This document shows, piece by piece, positions 24,701-32,290 of a stretch of 64,000 nt of DNA. The stretch's first letter is position 1; each line of letters opens with the position of its first letter. The DNA is from Geodermatophilus obscurus (GTDB lineage Bacteria; Actinomycetota; Actinomycetes; Mycobacteriales; Geodermatophilaceae), in NCBI RefSeq assembly GCF_900143215.1, contig NZ_FRDM01000002.1:124001-188000 (forward strand). Reading direction: 5' to 3'. The translations under genes were made by a program, and so were the position numbers. The notes beneath the pieces are model-generated. The model did not search any database. It saw only the letters and a program-made list of their open reading frames with translations, and was not told the DNA's origin.

Positions 24701-25192
24701 GCGCTGCCGGTAGCGGGTCTCCACGTCGGTCAGGCCGGCGTGCTCGGGCGGCGGCGCGCGCAGCGCCTTGCCCAGGACGGCGAAGTCCTCGACGCAGACC
24801 GACAGCTCGCCGGTCCGGGTGGTCATCACGGTGCCCTCGGCGCCGACCCAGTCGCCGCGGTCGACGTCGTCGAACTCGGCGTGCCGGTCCGCGCCGAGGA
24901 CCGAGCTGTCGACGTAGAGCTGGATCGCGCCGGTGCGGTCGCGCAGCGTGGCGAAGGTCAGCCAGCCCTGCCGGCGGATCAGCTCGACCCGGCCGGCGAC
25001 CCGCACGCGGTCCGTCGTCCGCACGTCGGGGGCCAGGTCGGGGTGGTCCGCGCGGATGCCGGCGGCGGTGGCGTCCGGTGGCCAGCGGTAGGGGTAGGCG
25101 GCGGTGCCCCGGGCGCGCAGGGCCTCCAGCTTGGCCAGCCGGTGCGCGCGCTGTCCGGCGCTCCGCCCGGCGACGTCGGTCTCGCTGACCAC
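21794..25192 (-). CDS. lysX: Lysyl-tRNA synthetase fused to phosphatidylglycerol lysyltransferase (LysX-like, LysRS domain first)
   Basis: 1132 residues. Residues 1-500 are a complete class II lysyl-tRNA synthetase: OB-fold anticodon domain ([19 protein letters not shown]), motif 2 around [21 protein letters not shown], and motif 3 [12 protein letters not shown]. A Pro/Ala-rich linker (about 500-560) leads to roughly seven transmembrane helices (565-780). The rest is a DUF2156 lysyltransferase domain, with [20 protein letters not shown] and the C-terminal [22 protein letters not shown]. In this family, lysine is charged to tRNA and transferred to phosphatidylglycerol, giving resistance to cationic peptides. 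M. tuberculosis LysX has the opposite order. Start GTG 25192 lacks a strong ribosome site. Confidence 0.85.
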   Translation of the reverse strand: [1132 protein letters not shown]

Positions 25193-25371
25193 CGGGCCAT
25201 GATGGGGAGGCCCCCGGCCCGCGTGACCCCCTCGGCGACTGCGGGTGCCCAGCCCGTGGGCGTGTCCGGTGGGTCGCTGCGCTCAGGGCGGGCGGTCATC
25301 GCTGCGCGTGCGTCCGAGCAGGGACCCCCGCCTCTGGTGCCGCGCCGGTCACGGCGGGATCGTCCGCTTCC

Positions 25372-25863
25372 GTGCGACCGAGTCCTCTCCACGCGTGGGC
25401 GACCGTCGGCCTGCTGGTCCTGGGTGGCTGCGCCGCCGGGGAGGAGGCCGAGACCGCGCAGGAGACCCCGGACGTCGCCGGGGTCGACGGCACGGTCGGC
25501 GAGGTGTCGCTGGACGACGTCTTCCTCGATGCCGAGGACACCGTCGAGGCCGGGGCCTCAGTACCGCTGCGCGGCGTGCTGACGAACGACGCGGAGCAGG
25601 CCGACCGGCTCGTCGGCGTCAGCACACCGGCGGCGGGGTCGGTCCAGCTGCTCGACGAGTCCGGGGCACCGAGCGCCGACGGCATCGAGGTGCCGGCCGG
25701 CGGCCAGGTGGAGGCCGTCAGCGAGGCCGTGCGGATGCAGCTGGAGCGGGTGACCGAACCGATCGCTCCCACCGACACCGTCCCGGTCACCTTCGCCTTC
25801 GCGACGGCCGGTGAGGTGACCCTCGACGTGCCGGTCGCACCCGGCCCGGGTCCTGTCGACTAG
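25372..25863 (+). CDS. Lipoprotein with a PCuAC-like fold but no copper ligands
   Basis: 163 residues with a lipoprotein signal: an Arg-containing n-region, then ATVGLLVLGGC with the lipobox LGGC. The mature part matches the PCuA(C)/DUF461 periplasmic copper-chaperone pattern (LTNDAEQADRLVGVSTPAAGSVQLLDE, IEVPAGGQVEA, DTVPVTFAFATAGEVTLDVPV). The H-M...M...H-x-M copper motif of the family is absent: the mature chain has no His. It is probably membrane-anchored outside the cell, with a non-copper role. Start GTG 25372 has a poor ribosome site. Its stop overlaps the stop of the convergent immunity-like gene. Confidence 0.65.
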   Translation: MRPSPLHAWATVGLLVLGGCAAGEEAETAQETPDVAGVDGTVGEVSLDDVFLDAEDTVEAGASVPLRGVLTNDAEQADRLVGVSTPAAGSVQLLDESGAPSADGIEVPAGGQVEAVSEAVRMQLERVTEPIAPTDTVPVTFAFATAGEVTLDVPVAPGPGPVD

Positions 25864-26432
25864 GAGTGCTCGGCGGGGACGTCGGGCACGGGGCCGGGGG
25901 AGCTGCGGAGGGCCTCGTCCAGGTCGCGGAGCAGCTCCCCGACCCGCCCTCCGCCCGGCGGTGCCGCGGGGTAGCGGCGGAGCACGTCGACGACGACGGG
26001 AGTCGCGCGACGGCGGGCCCGCTCGACGTGTTGGGCACCGACGCCTCGGTCGTCGCCCGCCACGAGCTCGGCTGCCCGCGCCGCGTGGGCCGCCGCCCCC
26101 AGGATGTGCTTGACCTGGTGCGCGTCGGCCAGGGGGTGCAGGTACGCGGCGGACGCCGCGGCCATCGCGGCTCGCGCGGCATGGCCCGCGGCCGTGGCGC
26201 CGGCGTCCCGGGCCGCCCGCTGCGCCGCCCACGCGGTGTCGCGCAGGGCCTTCCCGCGCTCGCCGCCCCGGGCGAACGTCCATGCGGCGTCGACCGCATC
26301 GCGCGGCCGGGAGTCGCCCGGGTGTGCGTCCTCGAAGACCTCGAGGACCTCCTCCGCGCTCTCCGCGGCACACCCGGTGACCGCCCGGAGTTCCTGCGTG
26401 CTCAGGACGATCTCCCCGGTCTCGCTCGCCAC
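25860..26432 (-). CDS. Putative immunity protein, Imm5-like family
   Basis: About 190 residues, nearly all alpha-helical and Ala-rich, with VLSTQELRAVTGCAAESAEEVLEVFEDAHPGDSRPRDAVDAAW at the N-terminus and YLHPLADAHQVKHILGAAAHAARAAEL in the middle. This pattern matches actinobacterial proteins labelled putative immunity protein (Imm5-like); the assignment is from the pattern, not a search. GTG 26432 is chosen because AAGGTGG lies 5 nt upstream; an upstream GTG at 26456 has none. No toxin gene is adjacent, so it would be an orphan immunity gene or have another role. Confidence 0.6.
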   Translation of the reverse strand: MASETGEIVLSTQELRAVTGCAAESAEEVLEVFEDAHPGDSRPRDAVDAAWTFARGGERGKALRDTAWAAQRAARDAGATAAGHAARAAMAAASAAYLHPLADAHQVKHILGAAAHAARAAELVAGDDRGVGAQHVERARRRATPVVVDVLRRYPAAPPGGGRVGELLRDLDEALRSSPGPVPDVPAEHS

Positions 26433-26630
26433 GGGTACCACCTTCGTCCACCACACCGGTCAGCAGGAGTTCCGCTGGATGCGTGCCCGGTGGCGTGCGC
26501 AGGGTCCGCACGCGCCGCGCCTGGTCCCGGCCGACCCGATGAGACACCTCGGACGCCGCCGGCCCCGGTGCGAGCGAGGACATTCCACTCCGTGCGGTGC
26601 TGCCCGGCACCGCCAGGGAGGAGATCGGTC

Positions 26631-27254
26631 ATGTACGCCAGGACCACCACCGTCCGCGGCGACCCGCGTGCGGTCGAGGACGGGGTCGCGTTCGCCCGGA
26701 GCGACCTCTGGCCGGCCATCGAGCGCATGGACGGCTGCATCGGGATGTCGATGCTGGCCGACCCCGAGACGGGGCGGTGCGTCTTCACCTCCGCGTGGGC
26801 CAACGAGGACGCGATGCGGGCCAGCGCCGGTGAGATCGGGGAGCTGCGGAGGCAGGCGGCCGAGGTGCTCCGCGCCGAGACCGTCGACATCGCCGAGTGG
26901 GAGATCGCCGTCCTGCACCGGTCCCGGCCGGCGGGGGACGCGGCGTGTGTCCGGGCCACCTGGGTCGACGTCCCGGCCGGCCACGTCGACGAGATGGTCG
27001 ACGCCTTCCGGATGACCCTGCTGCCGAGGCTCGAGGACCTCCCCGGCTTCTGCAGCGTCAGCCTGCTGGTCGACCGGCTCGGCTCCCGCGGCGTGGCGGC
27101 GGTGACCTACGAGGACCGGGCCGCCTTGGAGCGGACCCGAGAGCAGGGCACCGCGCTCCGCGAGGAGTTCAGCCGGGCGATGAACTCGACGATCACCGAG
27201 GTCGCCGAGTTCGACCTCGCGATGGCCCACCTGCACGTCCCCGAGATGGCGTGA
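26631..27254 (+). CDS. Two-domain ABM-like (dimeric alpha/beta barrel) protein
   Basis: 207 residues comprising two ferredoxin-like antibiotic-biosynthesis-monooxygenase (ABM) repeats. The first (1-95) has GCIGMSMLADPETGRCVFTSAWANEDAM; the second (105-205) has LPGFCSVSLLVDRLGSRGVAAVTYEDRAALE. Such folds bind haem, quinones or polyketides; no catalytic residue can be named. Start ATG 26631 has a strong AGGGAGGAG site. The stop is followed by a strong bidirectional hairpin. Confidence 0.65.
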   Translation: MYARTTTVRGDPRAVEDGVAFARSDLWPAIERMDGCIGMSMLADPETGRCVFTSAWANEDAMRASAGEIGELRRQAAEVLRAETVDIAEWEIAVLHRSRPAGDAACVRATWVDVPAGHVDEMVDAFRMTLLPRLEDLPGFCSVSLLVDRLGSRGVAAVTYEDRAALERTREQGTALREEFSRAMNSTITEVAEFDLAMAHLHVPEMA

Positions 27255-27273
27255 GGTCCTCGCGGGCAGCACT

Positions 27274-27321
27274 GCGCGCCCACGGCCCGTTCCCGGTCCC
27301 GGAAACGGGCCGCCGGCGCGC
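27274..27321. terminator. Strong bidirectional hairpin between convergent genes
   Basis: GCGCGCC (27274-27280) pairs with GGCGCGC (27315-27321), and CGGCCCGTT (27283-27291) pairs with AACGGGCCG (27304-27312), separated by a 2-nt internal loop and closed by a 12-nt loop. It lies between the ABM-like gene (plus) and the CxxC protein gene (minus), and suits a two-way terminator. Confidence 0.65.
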
Positions 27322-27344
27322 AACCAGACGTCCGCCCGGCGCGG

Positions 27345-27830
27345 TCAGCCCTGCGTCGCGAAGTGGAGGAGGTCGGCGAGCGCTGCCTCCGGCTCGGGCC
27401 CGAGGACGCCGACCTCCGGCCCTGTGGAGGGTGCGACGTGCGCCGCGCCGCCGTCCCGGAACTCCACCACGCCGTCGGGCAGCGCCGCCGCGGTGAGCGT
27501 GCCGGCGCGGGCGGCGGCCGAGATCCAGACCGTGGCCGCCTGCAGGTCCCAACCGGCCGGTGCGGGCGCCCGGGCCCAACGCTGCTCGCCCGGGGGCACG
27601 CCGTCCCGCCCCACGGCCGCCCAGAGCTCGTCGAGCGAGGCCACCGGGCGGGCGGCCCCCGTGGCCGTCGTCAGCAGGTAGCCGCCGCGCCAGGGCGTGA
27701 CCCTCAGCCGCCGGCCGGTCAGCAGCCGGCCGGCGGCACCGGCCCGGGCGGCCCGTTGGGCGGGGCCGGCCCCGGCCAGCACGTCCTCCCACGGTGCGGC
27801 GGCCCGGCCGCTGCCGCAGGCGCCGCACAC
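27345..27830 (-). CDS. Hypothetical protein with N-terminal CGxCG motif
   Basis: 161 residues beginning MCGACGSGRAA, a short Cys pair that could bind zinc or be redox-active. The rest is Ala/Gly-rich with Trp-containing blocks (RVTPWRGGYLLTTATG and GWDLQAATVWI) and no recognised domain. GTG 27830 lies 4 bp after the stop of the deacetylase gene, so it is the third gene of the ansA-deacetylase transcript. Function unknown. Confidence 0.6.
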   Translation of the reverse strand: MCGACGSGRAAAPWEDVLAGAGPAQRAARAGAAGRLLTGRRLRVTPWRGGYLLTTATGAARPVASLDELWAAVGRDGVPPGEQRWARAPAPAGWDLQAATVWISAAARAGTLTAAALPDGVVEFRDGGAAHVAPSTGPEVGVLGPEPEAALADLLHFATQG

Positions 27831-27834
27831 GCGG

Positions 27835-28731
27835 TCAGGCCGGACGCGGCGAGCGGCGCAGGAAGTCCTGCGCGATCTCGTCGAAGGTTCCCCAGCGCAC
27901 GCCGTCGTGGCCCTTGATGTGGGCGATGATCCGCTCCAGGGCCATCAGCACCTGCGGCCGCCCGGAGACGTCGGGGTGGATGGTCATCGTGAACGCCGCG
28001 TAGTCCTGCTCGCGGTAGACCCAGTCGAACTGGTCGATCCACATCTGCTCGATGTCGCGCGGGTTGACGAACCCGTGGCTGTTGGGGCTGGTCTTGACGA
28101 ACATCATCGGCGGCAGGTCGTCGAGGTACCAGTTCGCCGGGATCTCCACCAGCTCGGTCTCCCGGCCGCGGACCAGCGGCTGCATCCACGTGTCGGCCGG
28201 CTGCGAGTAGTCGATCTTCGTCCAGCTGTCGCCGACGCGGACGTAGTAGGGCTCGAAGTCGCGGTGCATGAGCGAGTGGTCGTAGGTGATGCCCCGCTCC
28301 AGCAGCAGCTCGTTGGTGACGGGGGAGAACTCCCACCACGGCGCGACGTAGCCGGTCGGACGGCGTCCGGCCCGCTTCTCGATCAGCTCGATGCAGCGGT
28401 CGAGCACCGCCGACTCCTGCTCCCGGGTCATCGCGATCGGGTTCTCGTGGCTGTAGCCGTGCACGCCGATCTCGTGGCCGGCCGCCACGCAGGCGTCGAA
28501 CTGCTCCGGGAACGTGTCGATGGAGTGACCCGGCCAGAAGAACGTCTGGGTCAGCCCCTCGCGGCGGAACAGCTCGAGGATGCGCGGCACGCCCACCTCG
28601 CCGGCGAACAGCCCGCGCGAGATGTCGTCGGGGGAGTCCTCCCCGCCGTAGGACCCCAGCCACCCGGCGACGGCGTCGATGTCGACGCCGAAGGACACGA
28701 AGATCTCCTTGTCCCCTGATGCGTTGGCCAT
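27835..28731 (-). CDS. Polysaccharide deacetylase (CE4, PuuE/peptidoglycan-deacetylase-like)
   Basis: 298 residues of the NodB/CE4 deacetylase fold. Early [14 protein letters not shown] supplies the metal-binding and catalytic Asp (about 17 and 19), and HGYSHENP supplies the two zinc-binding His (about 91 and 95). [12 protein letters not shown] and [14 protein letters not shown] complete the motif set. The subgroup resembles PuuE/HpPgdA-type cyclic-amide or peptidoglycan deacetylases, without a signal peptide, so a small cytoplasmic amide substrate is likely. Start ATG 28731 has AGAGGGGAA upstream. It sits 30 bp after asparaginase, and both genes encode amide-hydrolysing enzymes. Confidence 0.8.
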   Translation of the reverse strand: MANASGDKEIFVSFGVDIDAVAGWLGSYGGEDSPDDISRGLFAGEVGVPRILELFRREGLTQTFFWPGHSIDTFPEQFDACVAAGHEIGVHGYSHENPIAMTREQESAVLDRCIELIEKRAGRRPTGYVAPWWEFSPVTNELLLERGITYDHSLMHRDFEPYYVRVGDSWTKIDYSQPADTWMQPLVRGRETELVEIPANWYLDDLPPMMFVKTSPNSHGFVNPRDIEQMWIDQFDWVYREQDYAAFTMTIHPDVSGRPQVLMALERIIAHIKGHDGVRWGTFDEIAQDFLRRSPRPA

Positions 28732-28761
28732 GCTGCGTTCCCCTCTCGATGTGGTCGGTGT

Positions 28762-29724
28762 TCAGCACCGGCCGGCCAGCACGCGGGCCGGGTCCTCGGG
28801 GTCCAGCGCCAGGGCGGCAGCCAGCAGCAGCCGCCCCTGCCACGGGCTCAGGTCCCCGCCGAACAGGGCGCCGTCGCGCGCCAGGCGCGCCCCGCCCCCG
28901 GCGTAGAGCGGCGCGACCGGACCCGACGGCACCCGCGAGCACACCAGGACCGGCACGCCGCCCGCCACCAGCTCGGCCGCCGCCGCGGCCACCGGCGGCG
29001 GCACGTTGCCAGCGCCGAACGCCTCCAGCACGACCCCGGCGGCACCGGCCGCGACCGCGGCGCGCAGCAGGGCGTCGTCCGACCCCTGGCCGCAGGCGAC
29101 GACGTCGACCCGCGGCAGCTCGGCGTCCAGGTCCAACGGCAGCGCCGGCGGCCGCGGCGGGCGGCCCACCGGGACGACGGTCCCGCCGGTCACCCGCAGC
29201 ACCGGACCGCGACCCGGTGCACCGAAGGCCGCGCTGCGCAGCGTCTCGACCTTGCGCACCCCGCGGGCGGCGAAGACCAGGCCGTCGAAGGCCAGCAGCA
29301 CGCCGAGGTCCCGGGCCGCGGGGTCGGCGGCCACCCGGAGCGCGTCGGCCAGGTTCGCCGGGCCGTCGGGGGCCGGGGCGTCGAACGGCCGCTGCGCACC
29401 GGTGAAGACGACCGGTCGCGGGTCGGCGTGCACCAGGTCGGCCAGGAACGCCGACTCCTCCATGGTGTCCGTGCCGTGGGTGACCACGACGCCGTCCACG
29501 CCGTCGGCCAGCTGCCGGCGCGCGTCGCGCACCAGCGCCCGGACGTCGGCACCGGTGAGCGCGAAGCTCGGCACCGTGGTCAGGTCGCTGACGGTGACCT
29601 CGAGGCCCGGGAGCGGCCCGGCGACGGCCAGCAGCTCGGCAGCCGGCGTGGTGGCCGACAGCCCGCCGTCGGTGCGCCGGCTGGCGATCGTGCCCCCGGT
29701 CGCCAGCAGGTGGACCCGTGCCAC
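28762..29724 (-). CDS. Asparaginase (L-asparagine amidohydrolase)
   Basis: 320 residues of the bacterial-type asparaginase family, which hydrolyses L-asparagine to aspartate and ammonia. The nucleophilic Thr lies in LLATGGTIASRR (Thr12), and the second catalytic pair Thr85-Asp86 in VTHGTDTMEE. The C-terminal GNVPPP loop is also conserved. No signal peptide, so cytoplasmic (type I-like). The GTG at 29724 has a GGGAGGGTGCC ribosome site at ideal spacing. It heads a three-gene transcript with the deacetylase and the CxxC protein. It may act on a related amide, since the deacetylase is linked. Confidence 0.88.
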   Translation of the reverse strand: MARVHLLATGGTIASRRTDGGLSATTPAAELLAVAGPLPGLEVTVSDLTTVPSFALTGADVRALVRDARRQLADGVDGVVVTHGTDTMEESAFLADLVHADPRPVVFTGAQRPFDAPAPDGPANLADALRVAADPAARDLGVLLAFDGLVFAARGVRKVETLRSAAFGAPGRGPVLRVTGGTVVPVGRPPRPPALPLDLDAELPRVDVVACGQGSDDALLRAAVAAGAAGVVLEAFGAGNVPPPVAAAAAELVAGGVPVLVCSRVPSGPVAPLYAGGGARLARDGALFGGDLSPWQGRLLLAAALALDPEDPARVLAGRC

Positions 29725-29879
29725 GGCACCCTCCCGTCCTCGCGCCCGTCCCCCGCACAGCGGCCCCAGGTGACCACGACGCGCCGGGCCACGCACGTCG
29801 GGGAGCACCTCGGGCGGAGTGTGAGCAGACCCACCCTCGGCGCTGACCTGCGCAGCTGCCGGCATGGTCCGTGTCGCGC

Positions 29880-29910
29880 TTGACGGGCTCCCACCGCAAT
29901 CACCTAGGGT
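29880..29910 (+). promoter_or_regulatory. Putative sigma-70-type promoter for the acyl-CoA synthetase
   Basis: TTGACG (29880-29885), a 19-nt spacer and TAGGGT (29905-29910). The predicted start near 29917 leaves a leader of about 205 nt to GTG 30122, containing the 29943-29977 hairpin. Confidence 0.45.
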
Positions 29911-29942
29911 TCGGACCCGGACACCGCCCGTCATGGGGGGTC

Positions 29943-29977
29943 GCCCTCCGCGAGGGCCACGGGGCCACGCGGAGGGC
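29943..29977 (+). promoter_or_regulatory. Long hairpin in the acyl-CoA synthetase leader
   Basis: GCCCTCCGCG (29943-29952) pairs perfectly with CGCGGAGGGC (29968-29977), with an inner GGCC/GGCC pair extending it. It lies about 25 nt after the predicted transcription start and could act as an attenuator or an mRNA stabiliser. Confidence 0.4.
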
Positions 29978-30121
29978 GGCGCGGGGTGGTGTCCCACGCC
30001 TGGCCCCACCTCGACCTGCGCAGTGCCGGAGTCGGCGGGCCGACGCCGGTGAGCGGGAGCGCGGGAGCGTGCCGACAATCCCTCCACGGGAACCGTCCGC
30101 ACCGCGCCCTGAGGAGACCAG

Positions 30122-31687
30122 GTGGCGACCTTCAGCTCGGCCCAGCTCACCCCGACCGCCTTCCTCGAGCGCTCCGCCCGGGTGTTCCCCGAGCGCACCG
30201 CCGTGGTCGACGGCGACCGGCGGTTCACCTACCGGGAGTTCGCCGAGCGCTCCCGTCGGCTCGCCGGGGCCCTGGCGTCCCGCGGCGTCTCGCCCGGGGA
30301 CCGGGTGGCCGCGCTGTGCACGAACAGCTCGACGATGCTCGAGCTGCACAACGGCGTCCCGTGGGCCGGCGCCGTCCTGGTCCCGCTCAACACCCGGCTG
30401 AAGGGGACCGAGCTGGAGTACATCCTGCGGCACTCCGGCGCCGCGGTCCTCGTCGCGGACGACGCGTTCGCCGCGACCGCCACCGAGGTCGCCGCGGCGG
30501 TCGGCATCCCGGTCGTGCTGGCCGGCGGCGAGGCCGACGAGTACGAGCAGCTGCTGGCCGCGGCCGAGCCCCTGGCGCGGCCGTGCGCGGACGAGCGGGG
30601 GCTGCTCGCGCTCAACTACACCTCCGGCACGACCGGCCGGCCCAAGGGCGTCATGTACAGCCACCGGGGGGCCTACCTGCAGGCGCTCGCGATGGCGCTG
30701 CACACCGGACTGGGCCCCACCAGCCAGTACCTGTGGACGCTGCCGATGTTCCACTGCGACGGCTGGTGCTTCCCCTGGGCGGTGTCGGCCGGCGGCGCCA
30801 CCCACGTGTGCCTGCCGCGGGTCGAGCCGGACCGCATCTGGCAGCTGCTGCGCACCGAGGGCATCACCCACTTCAGCGCCGCGCCGACCGTGCTCACCAT
30901 GATCGCCAACGCCGAGGAAGCGGCGGCCGGCCCGGTCTCGCCGCGGGTCGCGGTGCAGACCGGCGGCGCGCCGCCCACCCCGACCCTGCTGGCCCGGATG
31001 TCCGCGCTGGACATGGACGTCACACACCTGTACGGGCTCACCGAGACCTACGGGCCGGTGGCGGTCAACCAGTGGCACCCGGAGTGGGACGACCTGCCGG
31101 ACGAGCGGCAGGCCGAGCTCAAGGCCCGGCAGGGTGTCGAGAACGTGGTCGCCCAGCCGCTGCGGGTGGTGGGGGAGGACGGCGCCGACGTGCCCCGCGA
31201 CGGGGAGACGCTCGGGGAGATCGTCGCCCGCGGCAACGACGTCATGCTGGGCTACTACCAGGACGAGGAGGCGACGGCGAAGGCGACGCTGCCGGGGCCG
31301 GACGGCGGACCGGGCTGGTTCCGCACCGGGGACCTCGCCGTCGTCCACCCGGACGGCTACCTGGAGATCCGGGACCGCAGCAAGGACATCATCATCTCCG
31401 GCGGCGAGAACATCTCCTCGGTCGAGGTCGAGCGGGCCCTGGACGCCCACCCCGCCGTGCTGGAGTCCGCCGTGGTCGCCGAGCCCCACGAGAAGTGGGG
31501 CGAGGTCCCGGTCGCCCACGTGACGCTGCGGCCCGGCAGCGAGGTCACCGACGAGGAGCTCGCGGCCTTCGTGCGGTCACGGCTGGCGGGGTTCAAGGTG
31601 CCCAAGCGGTTCATCTACGGCGACCTGCCGAAGACCTCCACCGGCAAGGTGCAGAAGAACGAGCTGCGTGGGCGCAGCTCGGGCTGA
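30122..31687 (+). CDS. Acyl-CoA synthetase (AMP-forming fatty-acid:CoA ligase)
   Basis: 521 residues of the ANL superfamily. It activates a carboxylic acid with ATP to the acyl-AMP and then the CoA thioester. Visible motifs are the P-loop YTSGTTGRPKG (about 164-174), HLYGLTETYGP, the hinge region GWFRTGDLAVVHPDGYLEIRDRSKDIIISGGENIS, and the C-terminal catalytic Lys in KTSTGKVQKNEL. The layout resembles medium-chain and o-succinylbenzoate-type acyl-CoA synthetases of actinobacteria. GTG 30122 has GAGGAG 7 nt upstream. The gene ends 9 bp from the convergent nitrile hydratase alpha gene, so a link to carboxylate release is possible but not proven. Confidence 0.85.
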   Translation: MATFSSAQLTPTAFLERSARVFPERTAVVDGDRRFTYREFAERSRRLAGALASRGVSPGDRVAALCTNSSTMLELHNGVPWAGAVLVPLNTRLKGTELEYILRHSGAAVLVADDAFAATATEVAAAVGIPVVLAGGEADEYEQLLAAAEPLARPCADERGLLALNYTSGTTGRPKGVMYSHRGAYLQALAMALHTGLGPTSQYLWTLPMFHCDGWCFPWAVSAGGATHVCLPRVEPDRIWQLLRTEGITHFSAAPTVLTMIANAEEAAAGPVSPRVAVQTGGAPPTPTLLARMSALDMDVTHLYGLTETYGPVAVNQWHPEWDDLPDERQAELKARQGVENVVAQPLRVVGEDGADVPRDGETLGEIVARGNDVMLGYYQDEEATAKATLPGPDGGPGWFRTGDLAVVHPDGYLEIRDRSKDIIISGGENISSVEVERALDAHPAVLESAVVAEPHEKWGEVPVAHVTLRPGSEVTDEELAAFVRSRLAGFKVPKRFIYGDLPKTSTGKVQKNELRGRSSG

Positions 31688-31696
31688 CCCCGCGTC

Positions 31697-32290
31697 TCAG
31701 ACGGCGGCGGTCCCGATCAGGCCCTTGCGGGTGACCAGGCCGGCCAGCTGCTCCTCCGACATACCGTCGGTCCCCTCGGGCCGGCGGGGGACGACCACGT
31801 ATCGCGACTCCGCGCTGGCGTCCCACACGCTGATCCGCGTCGTCGTCGGCAGCTCGAGGCCGAACTCCGCCAGCACCCCGCGCGGGTCCCGCACGACCCG
31901 GGACCGGTAGGCCTCGCTCTTGTACCAGGCCGGGGAGGGGCCGAGCAGCGCGATCGGGTAGCAGGAGCACAGCGTGCAGACCACCACGTTGTGCTCGTCC
32001 TCGGTGTTGGCGACGACCTTCAGCCGCTGCTCCTGCAGGCCGCCGGCCATCGACAGCCCGACCTCCCTGATCGCGGCGTTGGCGTCGGCGAGCAGCCGGT
32101 CCCGGAAGTCCGGGTCCACCCAGGCGCGCGCGGTGATCCGGGCCCCGTTGGCCGGGGAGCCGCCGGCGAGGAACTCGTCGATGCGCCGGTCGACCTCGCC
32201 CTCGTCGACGAGGCCGCGCGCCTCCAGCAGCGCCTCGACGTGCCGGACCCGCTCGGAGATCGCCGAGCTGCCGTGGTGGTTCCCGCTCAT
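31697..32290 (-). CDS. Nitrile hydratase alpha subunit (cobalt-type) / thiocyanate hydrolase gamma-like
   Basis: 197 residues. It carries the metal claw VCTLCSC with Cys105, Cys108, Ser109 and Cys110; Thr in the second position marks the cobalt form, whereas iron enzymes usually have Ser. Two cysteines of this claw are oxidised to sulfinic and sulfenic acid in the active enzyme, which hydrates nitriles to amides. The surrounding LKVVANTEDEHNVVVCTLCSCYP and PSPAWYKSEAYRSRVVRDPRGVL are typical. ATG 32290 overlaps the stop of the preceding gene (ATGA) and has GGGAGGG upstream. Third gene of the operon; nitrile hydratase or thiocyanate hydrolase activity cannot be separated from sequence alone. 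Confidence 0.85.
   Translation of the reverse strand: MSGNHHGSSAISERVRHVEALLEARGLVDEGEVDRRIDEFLAGGSPANGARITARAWVDPDFRDRLLADANAAIREVGLSMAGGLQEQRLKVVANTEDEHNVVVCTLCSCYPIALLGPSPAWYKSEAYRSRVVRDPRGVLAEFGLELPTTTRISVWDASAESRYVVVPRRPEGTDGMSEEQLAGLVTRKGLIGTAAV

Larger units (their letters stand above)
29725..30121. other. Divergent intergenic region of about 400 bp
   Basis: Between asparaginase (minus) and the acyl-CoA synthetase (plus). It holds a near-consensus plus-strand promoter at 29880-29910 and a long hairpin at 29943-29977. No coding sequence is convincing. Confidence 0.6.
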
